A DNA stretch of 64,000 bases. It comes from Halioglobus japonicus. GTDB lineage: Bacteria; Pseudomonadota; Gammaproteobacteria; Pseudomonadales; Halieaceae. Positions within the stretch are counted from its first letter, which is position 1. Every line of letters starts with the position of its first letter. This document shows, in pieces, positions 57,046 through 64,000 of this stretch. A model generated the notes under the pieces. It was not told the origin of the DNA. It made no database searches and worked only from the letters and a program-made list of their open reading frames with translations. Where the stretch lies: NCBI RefSeq assembly GCF_001983995.1, contig NZ_CP019450.1, positions 2,170,001 through 2,234,000 on the forward strand, in the 5' to 3' direction. The translations under genes were made by a program, and so were the position numbers.

Positions 57046-57060
57046 TGATACAACATATCA
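57046..57060. promoter_or_regulatory. Candidate Zur operator, copy A (DUF1826 operon)
   Basis: TGATACAACATATCA with perfect TGATA/TATCA arms, 32-46 bases upstream of the first DUF1826 start. Copies with 13 and 12 of 15 matches precede the DUF2796 operon and the ABC/DUF3299 genes. Confidence 0.68.
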
Positions 57061-57120
57061 AAAAGTGAGGTTCAACGCGATATAGGCCGGACTGAGCGTC
57101 TATGCTTCCAAAAAAAGACC

Positions 57121-57148
57121 TTGACTCAAATTTTATTATACATAAAAT
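57121..57148 (+). promoter_or_regulatory. Sigma-70-type promoter of the PhyH operon
   Basis: TTGACT at 57121-57126, a 16-base spacer and TAAAAT at 57143-57148 in strongly AT-rich DNA. The -10 abuts the palindrome at 57147-57165, as expected for a repressed promoter. Confidence 0.65.
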
Positions 57149-57165
57149 TTAACTATAAGTTAAAT
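57147..57165. promoter_or_regulatory. Palindromic operator before PhyH operon
   Basis: Perfect 8-bp inverted repeat ATTTAACT/AGTTAAAT around ATA, between the -10 and the ribosome site. The spacing would suit a MarR- or GntR-type repressor; no regulator gene is adjacent in the window. Confidence 0.65.
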
Positions 57166-57179
57166 GTGTGGAGGTCACT

Positions 57180-58352
57180 ATGCGAGCAGATACCCGAAAA
57201 TCAATTGAAGCCTGTGCTTCTCACTATGGCGATCAGGCCGATGCGATGCGCGAATACCTGATTGAAGGCGAGCGCAATGCAATGGCGATGGATAACCGTG
57301 GGCCGATACGCTTTGATGAAAACGGCGCACTGGCGGCAGATATTCTGGAGGCATACTCACGCTATGGCTTCTATGTCTTCGAGAACGTGCTCGATGAAGG
57401 CGAACTTCGCGAAATCATTGCCGACCTCGATGCCATGCGCGCTACCTTCCCGGTTGAACCCGGGGCGGCACTGTCTGCTGATGGGCAGCCTGCACTCGGG
57501 GCGGATTGTCAGGCCCCGAGTCTATTGTGGTCCAAGCCCTTGGGTGATCCGCTGGGAGGGACTGATCTCGCCCGGGGGCGCCACCAGGTCAAACTGATCG
57601 AGCCCGAGGCGGCCGAAGATGCGCCCACAGCGGCGCCATTTATTCTGCTCGGCTCGCTGCAGTTTTCCGAAGCCTGTCTGCGCGTTTACGGGCACCCGCA
57701 ATTGCTGCGCGTGACCGAAGCTGTGAATGGGCCAGACTTTGCGCCTTTTAACGAGGCACTCTTTATCAAGGATCCCGGCATTGGTGCTGCGGTGTCCTGG
57801 CATCAGGATGGTGATACCCACTGGGAAAGTGCCGATTTTGATGAGGGCATTCACGGCTTTAACTTTATGGCGCAGGTGTATGGCAGCACGCCGGTAAACG
57901 GTGTCTGGGTACTGCCTGGTAGTCACAAGCTCGGTAAGATCGACATCAAGGCATTAGTGGCCGAGGCGGGTAGTGAGCGCCTCAAGGGTGCGGTACCGCT
58001 GGTCTGTGAGGCGGGCGATGTGGTGATGTGTAATCGTCAGCTGGTGCACGGCTCTTTCCCCAACTCAGGTTTTGAGCCGCGCCTTACCGTGAACTTCGGT
58101 TTTCACCGCCGTTCCTCGGTACTCAACATCATGGGTGCCGGCATTCACAACGATGTGATGTGCTACGACGCCGATTTAATCGAGCGGCGCTCCCGCGTCA
58201 TTGGTTACGCCATCGATGCGCGTGGCAAGCACTACCCCGACGAAGTCCCGTACCAGTACCAGCCCTTTGCCCAGGCGGGTAAAACCTATGTCTGGAACGC
58301 CGAAGCCAAAGCAGGCCTCAAGGACTACAACCTTGAAGACCTCAGCATATAA
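57180..58352 (+). CDS. Phytanoyl-CoA dioxygenase (PhyH) family protein
   Basis: 390 aa Fe(II)/2-oxoglutarate-dependent oxygenase. ATG 57180 has GGAGG 5 bases upstream, so the GTG at 57168 is not the start. The iron triad is visible: WHQDGDTHW (His near 207, Asp near 209) and LVHGSFPNSG (His near 290), with the 2-oxoglutarate-binding Arg in EPRLTVNFGFHRR. The substrate is not known. The neighbours (ThDP enzyme, FAH-family hydratase) suggest a hydroxylated or oxo acid pathway. Confidence 0.87.
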   Translation: MRADTRKSIEACASHYGDQADAMREYLIEGERNAMAMDNRGPIRFDENGALAADILEAYSRYGFYVFENVLDEGELREIIADLDAMRATFPVEPGAALSADGQPALGADCQAPSLLWSKPLGDPLGGTDLARGRHQVKLIEPEAAEDAPTAAPFILLGSLQFSEACLRVYGHPQLLRVTEAVNGPDFAPFNEALFIKDPGIGAAVSWHQDGDTHWESADFDEGIHGFNFMAQVYGSTPVNGVWVLPGSHKLGKIDIKALVAEAGSERLKGAVPLVCEAGDVVMCNRQLVHGSFPNSGFEPRLTVNFGFHRRSSVLNIMGAGIHNDVMCYDADLIERRSRVIGYAIDARGKHYPDEVPYQYQPFAQAGKTYVWNAEAKAGLKDYNLEDLSI

Positions 58353-58381
58353 ATGAAGACAACCCCTAGGGAGATCCCGTA

Positions 58382-59947
58382 ATGAACGGAGCTGAAAGCC
58401 TGCTGACCACGCTGACCAACAGTGGTATCGAGGTGTGTTTTACTAATCCTGGTACCTCCGAGATGCACTTTGTGGCCGCCCTCGATGAAGTCGAGGGGAT
58501 GCGCTGTGTGTTGTGCCTGTTCGAAGGCGTAATCAGCGGCGCTGCCGATGGCTATGCGCGGATGGCACGCAAGCCAGCATCTACATTGCTGCACCTGGGG
58601 CCGGGCCTCGGTAACGCACTGGCGAATGTACACAACGCCAAGAAGGGCTGTGTGCCCATGGTGAATATTGTTGGTGACCATGCGACTTACCATTTGGAGT
58701 ACGACGCGCCGCTAACCTCTGACATCGAGGGTATTGCCGGCCCGGTTTCGCACTGGGTGCATACCTCCAGCGCACCTGAACATATTGCCAGAGACGCGGC
58801 TGAGGCTATCCGCCAAGCGGGAGCGCACAGTATTGCCACCCTGATGCTGCCGGCGGACGTATCCTGGGGAGAGAATCCGGCCGGTGCAGAACCTGTAGTG
58901 CGCATCCCTGCACCGCAGTCAGTGCCGGCGCAGCGCGTGGCCGAGGCGGTGGCGCGGCTGCGCTCGGGTAGTAATTGCATGATTATGATCGGTGGTGGTA
59001 CCGAGGTTTCGCTGGAGCGTGGGCACAAGGCGAGTCAGATTGCCCAGGCATGTGATGCTCAACTGTGTACGGATGTCTTCCCCACACGGGTTGCCCGTGG
59101 GGCGGGAACAGCGGTGATCGAACGGTTGCCATATCTTGCCGAAATGGCGGTAGATCGCCTCAAGGATGTCGAACAGATGATTCTGATTGGCGCGAAGGCC
59201 CCTGTCTCTTTCTTTGCCTACCCGAATGTGATGAGCGCTATTTCCCCAGCAGGGTGTGAGCACTTTGTGCTCGCGCAGAATGAGGAGGATATCGATCAGG
59301 CGCTGGGCGCATTAATCGAGGCACTTGGAGCGGGGGTGAACACTCCACAAGTTCATAAGCTCAATGTGTGTGACGTGCCGACCGGCAGTCTGGATGCGAA
59401 CACGGCAGCCATGGCAATCGCGCATTACTTGCCCGACGATGCAGTCATCGTTGATGAAGCCATTACCTCGGGTATTGCAGTAGCTCCGATGACAGCCACA
59501 GCAAGACGCCACGATTGGCTGAACCAGACCGGTGGCAGCATCGGCTGGGGGTTGTCTGCAGGCGTAGGTGCAGCCATTGCCTGCCCCGAGCGCAAAGTGA
59601 TTTGCCTGGAGGGTGATGGCAGCGCCATGTATACCATTCAGTCATTGTGGACGATGGCGCGTGAAGAGTTGGATGTCACCGTGGTGATTTTCAACAACCG
59701 CAAGTACAGCATTCTCGAACTGGAGTTTGCCCGCACCGGCGCGCGCGGTGGTATTCCCGGCCCGAACGCGGCGAGCATGCTCGACATAGGCAAACCCGAT
59801 ATGGATTTCGTCGCGATGGCGCAAGGTATGGGTGTGAGCGCCACGCGCGCAACTACCGCCGAGGAGTTTGCAGCCCAGTTTAAAGAGGCGATGCAATCCC
59901 GCGGGCCGCGGCTGATCGACGCGCATGTGCCTTCGCTGTCAGGTTGA
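58382..59947 (+). CDS. ThDP-dependent decarboxylase/lyase (acetolactate synthase-like)
   Basis: 521 aa three-domain thiamine diphosphate enzyme of the acetolactate synthase / benzoylformate decarboxylase superfamily. The catalytic Glu is in CLFEGVISGAADGYARM near residue 48. The Mg-ThDP motif is EGDGSAMYTIQSLWTMAREEL, extending to FNN. No acetolactate small subunit is present, so catabolic decarboxylation or C-C lysis is more likely than valine synthesis. Placed 29 bases after the PhyH gene, it could act like 2-hydroxyacyl-CoA lyase on the hydroxylated product, but this is speculative. Confidence 0.85.
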   Translation: MNGAESLLTTLTNSGIEVCFTNPGTSEMHFVAALDEVEGMRCVLCLFEGVISGAADGYARMARKPASTLLHLGPGLGNALANVHNAKKGCVPMVNIVGDHATYHLEYDAPLTSDIEGIAGPVSHWVHTSSAPEHIARDAAEAIRQAGAHSIATLMLPADVSWGENPAGAEPVVRIPAPQSVPAQRVAEAVARLRSGSNCMIMIGGGTEVSLERGHKASQIAQACDAQLCTDVFPTRVARGAGTAVIERLPYLAEMAVDRLKDVEQMILIGAKAPVSFFAYPNVMSAISPAGCEHFVLAQNEEDIDQALGALIEALGAGVNTPQVHKLNVCDVPTGSLDANTAAMAIAHYLPDDAVIVDEAITSGIAVAPMTATARRHDWLNQTGGSIGWGLSAGVGAAIACPERKVICLEGDGSAMYTIQSLWTMAREELDVTVVIFNNRKYSILELEFARTGARGGIPGPNAASMLDIGKPDMDFVAMAQGMGVSATRATTAEEFAAQFKEAMQSRGPRLIDAHVPSLSG

Positions 59948-59961
59948 AGGGTGATGTGGAT

Positions 59962-60699
59962 ATGACGAACCATCAGCAGTTTATTGTCGCGCTTGCAGAC
60001 GCGATTCGCGCACGCGCACCGCTACCGCCGTTTCCCGCCGGCGTCACCATGGACGAGGCGTACCGGATGTTGCCAGCAGCGGCGGCACGGGTATGTGACA
60101 GTGGCACACGCGGCCTCAAGGCTGGGCTCACTAATCCTGAACTGCAGGCGCTATTCGGCCTGGACGAAGCGTTGATTGGATTGCTCTATGACTGGGGAGA
60201 GTGTCCCAATGGTGTTGCATTGCCATTTCGCGAGCATGCGAGAATCGAATGCGAGCTCGCGGTTGTGTTGTCCGCTGAGGGCGCACCCGTGGCATTGGCT
60301 CCGGCGATAGAAATTGTCCACCTGAATTTCGCTGCGCCAGAAGATTTTACTCCCGCCAATCTGGTAATGAGCAGTCTGGGGGCCGACAGCTATATCTGCG
60401 GATCACCTATACCCTGGGGGGAACTGGACCAGAGCGTAATACGCAGCACTGCGATCAGGTTGGAGCGCGATGGCGAGCTGCTCCAATTGGCGAATGCCGG
60501 GGACTCACTCAATGGGCCAGAGCGCGCGGTAGATTGGTGCGTCAATGAAGCACGCAAGCGCTCTTTGGAGATCGCCGATGGCACAACGCTGCTCACCGGC
60601 ACCTGTGGCGATGCATTGCCCGGATTGCCTGGAAATTATAAGGCCGACTTCGGTGAGCTCGGCACGCTGAGGTTCACGATTGAGACGCCGGCGGGCTAG
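59962..60699 (+). CDS. 2-keto-4-pentenoate hydratase / FAH-family protein
   Basis: 245 aa from ATG 59962; a TTG at 59944 is the alternative. It matches the hydratase/decarboxylase (MhpD-like) branch of the fumarylacetoacetase superfamily: GLKAGLTNPELQALFGL, ARIECELAVVLS with acidic metal ligands, and LLTGTCGDALPGLPGNYKADFG. These enzymes add water to 2-oxo-enoic acids in aromatic and sterol catabolism. It is the third gene of the PhyH unit. Confidence 0.82.
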   Translation: MTNHQQFIVALADAIRARAPLPPFPAGVTMDEAYRMLPAAAARVCDSGTRGLKAGLTNPELQALFGLDEALIGLLYDWGECPNGVALPFREHARIECELAVVLSAEGAPVALAPAIEIVHLNFAAPEDFTPANLVMSSLGADSYICGSPIPWGELDQSVIRSTAIRLERDGELLQLANAGDSLNGPERAVDWCVNEARKRSLEIADGTTLLTGTCGDALPGLPGNYKADFGELGTLRFTIETPAG

Positions 60700-60713
60700 A
60701 GCCTGCCGGTTTC
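60688..60713 (+). terminator. Probable terminator at the end of the PhyH operon
   Basis: 9-bp stem CCGGCGGGC/GCCTGCCGG (one G-T pair) with loop TAGA that contains the stop codon of the hydratase gene, followed by a short TTT. Lies between convergent genes. Confidence 0.45.
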
Positions 60714-60735
60714 CTGCAGAACCTGCGATGCTGCG

Positions 60736-61104
60736 CTAAGCAGTATCGGCGTTTTTGTAGGTCAGGTAGGCCTTACGAACAGTTTCGATAACCTCCCAGG
60801 TGCCTCGACTATTGGCGTCAAAGTACAATGTGTCGCCAGCAGAGATATGAATAGGTTCACCCGACTCGGGGTGAAAAATCGCCCGACCTCTTAGAAAGGT
60901 GCTGAGCTCGGCATCCATAATCTGCCGGGTCCAGGTGCCGGGGGTACATTCCCAGATGCCAGCCTCGGAGCCGTCAGCATTTTCGCAAATAACCAGACCA
61001 GCCAGTTGGGACACCTGGTCGCCAATAGGGAGTTCGACGGGGCCCCAGTTATCGAGATCTGCGGTCGGAATATTGTTGCACTGCTTTAGTTGGGTAATCG
61101 CCAT
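60736..61104 (-). CDS. Cupin domain protein (DUF861 type)
   Basis: 122 aa from ATG 61104 (MAITQLKQCNN). Single cupin barrel: GIWECTPGTWTRQIMDAELSTFL, FHPESGEPIHISAGDTLYFDAN and GTWEVIETVRKAYLTY. The lack of a full His-His-Glu-His set fits the DUF861/ethanolamine-type cupins, and the function is unknown. It lies 87 bases downstream of the large fusion gene in the same direction. Confidence 0.82.
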   Translation of the reverse strand: MAITQLKQCNNIPTADLDNWGPVELPIGDQVSQLAGLVICENADGSEAGIWECTPGTWTRQIMDAELSTFLRGRAIFHPESGEPIHISAGDTLYFDANSRGTWEVIETVRKAYLTYKNADTA

Positions 61105-61191
61105 AGGGATTCCTTGGTGTTGGTTTGGTGAAGATTTTGACAAGGCTTGAGACAACCACGCTAGGGGCTCGCGGTTGTCTTCGCGCCGTGA

Positions 61192-64000
61192 TCACGATTC
61201 GATTTGCTCTGCCATGCTCCATGCAGCCAGAAGTTCATCGTAGGTCTTTAGGTTCTTACAGGGCAGGGCGTGATTCACCACGGCCTTGACTGCGCCGTCG
61301 GTGACCTCGGGAAGTCTGTTCTCCCACATTGCCTGGTGCATCATCGGTGTGTCGCCCCATTGGGCGAGATACGGCTCAGGAACACTAACAGCGCCAGAAC
61401 TAATCATACGATTCAAATGAATCAGCTCCGCGGCATTGCACAGATGTGTGCCAATGATTTTGGCTGTGGGCATGATAATTGATCGTTGCCGCATCCATAC
61501 TTGTGGCGCATAAAAGCTATAGCGGCGCGCCGCCATGTCGTCGCAATAAACCACTCTCCCTGTATGTGGCCTTACCAGCATGACCGAAGCAAATAGTGAA
61601 TCATTGTGAGCGCGCTCCATAATGATGTCCGGCTGCCCTCGGGGGTTGTCCGATGAACGCAATAGCTTGCCCAGTGCATTGCCGACAGGTTTTAGCGTGT
61701 GCTCATTCATCAGGCGTACTGCCTCTTTGAATTCACTGCTTTCAGGCGCTGGTAGCTCGGGCATGGTTTCAGGCCATTCGAACAACGGTTCGCGGCGACG
61801 AATTTCTTCTAGACTAACGGCACCCATAACCGCGTCACCGTAGCCCAGCGAAAGCACGAAGTCTCTCTGAGCGTCCGTGTCGGTTAGCACCGCGATGCGG
61901 AGTGAGTAGGCACGAGCTGCTTCCAGCGCTGCCATAGCGCGCTCATCGCGAACCTTGTTATTTTTTCCGTAAAGAATTACGCAAGCCTGGCCCGGTAAGG
62001 CCTGCGCGCGACGCAGCATCGTGGCAGGAGGCTCGCTGCCTGGCTTACCCATAAACGTCATATAGTAGCCAGAACTTGCACCAAAAAATGTGATGGCGCC
62101 GCCAGCTTCCAGTGCCTGGAACGAGCGGGGAAAAGCTGTTTCGCCCGCATGTGAGACTGCCTGGGTGCATAGGTCCCCTTGATTTGCCTCGCGCACCTGC
62201 TCGAGAAAGCGCGTCCCTTGCCGTTCCCAATCGTGCCACTGGCTGGCGTCCCGGGGGATTCGTGTAAAACAGGATATTAGATCTGCATCACGTCGATTGA
62301 TACCGGCGGCACCCAGTCCTTCCAGGTAACTGACTCTGTTCTCGGAAGATACAAGCCCGGTAACAGTTGCACCTATGGCTCGCCCCAGTTCGACTGTCCA
62401 GGCGCCGGTGCCGGAGGCCGCACCTTCCACAAACAATCGGTCACACTGATGTGTGCCCAAAGCTCCAAACAGCGATCGATAAGCAGTGCCCGCCGGTAGT
62501 TGATAGCTACCCATAGCCTCGATGGATAGTCCGGAGGCAGGTGCAATGAGTTGAGGCCCATCTGCCAACATGAATTGCTGGTGGGATCCGTCCGGTGACT
62601 GGTAGCCTTGGATATGGAACTCAGTGTACATCGGGTCGTCCGCTGCCGTTGGATCAAGCAGGTCTGAGACACCGGAGTATACGGTGACAAGTTGGCCCAG
62701 CGTGATGCGACCTTCCTGTTGCAGGGCTTCACCAAGCGAGGCAACAATGCCTACGCCGCCAGACCCTGTGACATGCAAGTCTTCGTCGTGTTCGTCGAAC
62801 AGTGAAATCGGAATACCGGTAACAGCCCAGATGTCGTTGTAGTTGACTTCCGATGTGAGCATATACAGCAAAGCCTGATTGGGGCCCGGTGAAGGAACGG
62901 GCTTGATGACTTCATGTTCAGCGTCGGCGGGATCACCATGCAGGGCTACCCCTGTTTTCGGGTCGCGCTGTACTGCCTGTGCCATTTGGTAGCTGGGAAT
63001 GGGCGTGATACCTGCAAAGAAAGGGGCTCCCATAGGTAGCATATCGCCTTGGCGAATCAACGTGTCTTTTAGCTTGGTTGAGACGCGTGGGCGTGCGGGG
63101 AGGGCAGGTGAGTGCTTGTCGAGGAATAGCTTGATACCGCGCTTGCCGCCATGTCGTTCGTCGAGCACATAACGGGAAAACGTTTCGGCTTCCTGAGCGA
63201 GTCCTGCCTCGAACCCGACCTTCCAACCGTGGCGGACAAGATGGACAATAGCCTTTGCAACGGGTCCTCGCCCCGCCAATTCAGAGGCATCCAGGCACTT
63301 TCGGACGTAGTCATCCCTTAGGCATTCCACTGGAAACTCCTGGGGTGTTTGCCAGCGTTTGACTGCCTCGTGACGGGCCCTCATGGCCGTCACTGCAACA
63401 CCTTTGCCATCCAGACAGGCCTCACGCGCTGCAGCCTGGGCTGCTGCGAGGACGGATTCATTGCCCCGGCAAAGGTGGTCGATAAGGCCATATCGCTCTC
63501 CCGTCATGCCGTCGATTGCTCGGCCTGACAACATCATGGCCAGCGCTCTCGTCAGCCCCTCGCTCTGTTGTTGTGCGCCGGCGGCGTCAGCCATGATCCG
63601 AGTGAGTCGCTGTGTGCCGCCGTAGCCCGGGGGAAGGAACAAATTAATCTCGGGCTGGCCAAGCTGGGTATATTGATTGCCCACGCGCCAGTGACAGGCC
63701 ATTGCCAGTTCACAACCACCGCCCAGAGCGGCGCCGTCTATGGCTGCAATAACAGGCTTGTCCATTGACTCAATCAGCGAGGTAACACTGTGTGCCTTGG
63801 ACGGCATCGACAGGGCTGTGCTCTTGTCGTGTACTTCATCCAGTAGTTGACGTACATCCGCGCCCGCGACAAAAGTTTTCCCACCGCGACCTGTGATGAC
63901 CGCTGCGCCAATGTCATCGCGTCGCCTGATATGCGTCAGGATCGTCTCCAACTCATCCAGCACGCGCTCCGAGAGAGCGTTCACCGGAGGATTATCCAGC
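61192..64000 (-). CDS. Enoyl-CoA hydratase / crotonyl-CoA-reductase-like fusion (probable propionyl-CoA synthase part), N-terminus outside window
   Basis: 935 codons are open to the window edge; the frame continues upstream of the GTG at 63984 as LDNPPVNALSERV, the start of a crotonase domain, so the gene is cut. The crotonase domain (first 300 residues) has FVAGADVRQLL, DGAALGGGCELAMACHWRV and QPEINLFLPPGYGGTQRL with both oxyanion-hole segments and a catalytic Glu. The rest is a medium-chain reductase like crotonyl-CoA carboxylase/reductase: VNYNDIWAVTGIPISLFD, VTGSGGVGIVASLGEAL, FVEGAASGTGAWTVELG as nucleotide loop and GSFFGASSGY-like ITFFGASSGYYMTF. Hydratase-reductase order is that of propionyl-CoA synthase of the 3-hydroxypropionate pathway, where an acyl-CoA ligase domain precedes it. 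Whether that domain exists lies outside the window. Confidence 0.82.
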   Translation of the reverse strand, partial: LDNPPVNALSERVLDELETILTHIRRRDDIGAAVITGRGGKTFVAGADVRQLLDEVHDKSTALSMPSKAHSVTSLIESMDKPVIAAIDGAALGGGCELAMACHWRVGNQYTQLGQPEINLFLPPGYGGTQRLTRIMADAAGAQQQSEGLTRALAMMLSGRAIDGMTGERYGLIDHLCRGNESVLAAAQAAAREACLDGKGVAVTAMRARHEAVKRWQTPQEFPVECLRDDYVRKCLDASELAGRGPVAKAIVHLVRHGWKVGFEAGLAQEAETFSRYVLDERHGGKRGIKLFLDKHSPALPARPRVSTKLKDTLIRQGDMLPMGAPFFAGITPIPSYQMAQAVQRDPKTGVALHGDPADAEHEVIKPVPSPGPNQALLYMLTSEVNYNDIWAVTGIPISLFDEHDEDLHVTGSGGVGIVASLGEALQQEGRITLGQLVTVYSGVSDLLDPTAADDPMYTEFHIQGYQSPDGSHQQFMLADGPQLIAPASGLSIEAMGSYQLPAGTAYRSLFGALGTHQCDRLFVEGAASGTGAWTVELGRAIGATVTGLVSSENRVSYLEGLGAAGINRRDADLISCFTRIPRDASQWHDWERQGTRFLEQVREANQGDLCTQAVSHAGETAFPRSFQALEAGGAITFFGASSGYYMTFMGKPGSEPPATMLRRAQALPGQACVILYGKNNKVRDERAMAALEAARAYSLRIAVLTDTDAQRDFVLSLGYGDAVMGAVSLEEIRRREPLFEWPETMPELPAPESSEFKEAVRLMNEHTLKPVGNALGKLLRSSDNPRGQPDIIMERAHNDSLFASVMLVRPHTGRVVYCDDMAARRYSFYAPQVWMRQRSIIMPTAKIIGTHLCNAAELIHLNRMISSGAVSVPEPYLAQWGDTPMMHQAMWENRLPEVTDGAVKAVVNHALPCKNLKTYDELLAAWSMAEQIES

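Noticed and set aside
57015..57056. Start of the first DUF1826 protein at 57056
   Set aside because: It would lie inside the palindrome shared with other zinc promoters; ATG 57014 gives a normal start.

Overview
The window is 64 kb of dense, GC-rich chromosome from a marine-type gammaproteobacterium. The best guess is the Halieaceae (OM60/NOR5) lineage. The basis is gene content: a glcDEF glycolate oxidase, an RpoE/ChrR-type singlet-oxygen cluster with photolyase, DUF1254/DUF3604/DUF4856 proteins, a Fur operon with imelysin, and an enoyl-CoA hydratase-reductase fusion like that of propionyl-CoA synthase. No rRNA, tRNA, CRISPR array, insertion sequence or prophage gene was seen. No gene-free stretch exceeds 300 bases; the longest are 16011-16264 and 52195-52461, which hold nothing I recognise.

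Layout. 1-6.5 kb (minus): a long-chain acyl-CoA synthetase cut by the window edge, glcF-glcE-glcD, and a frame-broken FHA-EAL gene overlapping glcD. 6.6-12.4 kb (minus): an iron operon behind a candidate Fur box (DUF4856 lipoprotein, imelysin, TonB receptor, fatty-acid-hydroxylase-like membrane protein). Before it lies a beta-propeller/di-heme cytochrome lipoprotein. 15.6-20.1 kb: housekeeping and small enzymes (YjbQ, SDR, YaiI, acyltransferase, PepSY protein, NTF2-like protein, FolE). 20.3-28.9 kb: an ECF sigma/ChrR pair firing divergently from a FAD oxidoreductase-DUF1365-cyclopropane synthase operon, followed by a convergent photolyase and an SRPBCC-SDR fusion. 29-43 kb: aldehyde dehydrogenase, PrpE-like ligase, hydrolases, CvfB, peptidyl-prolyl isomerase, purEK and DUF3604.

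43.3-57.1 kb holds a zinc-homeostasis region. It contains Zur, an ABC exporter-like pair, DUF3299, a COG0523 GTPase, a second HisI, MerC, a His-rich ZrgA-like protein, a duplicated His-rich mini-protein and, 6 kb away, two DUF1826 genes plus a SEC-C peptide. Three of its promoters share the same 15-base palindrome, so it looks like one Zur regulon in three transcription units. A TetR-type regulator with a perfect 11-bp inverted repeat and a membrane protein lie in between.

57.1-64 kb is a catabolic set: a PhyH-like dioxygenase, a ThDP lyase/decarboxylase and a FAH-family hydratase downstream of a strong promoter with its own palindromic operator. Convergent to it are a cupin and an enoyl-CoA hydratase/crotonyl-CoA-reductase-like fusion that runs off the window.

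Three genes carry apparent frameshifts (five in all). Four of the five would be repaired by adding one base, each to or beside a homopolymer run, so sequencing error is at least as likely as gene decay.
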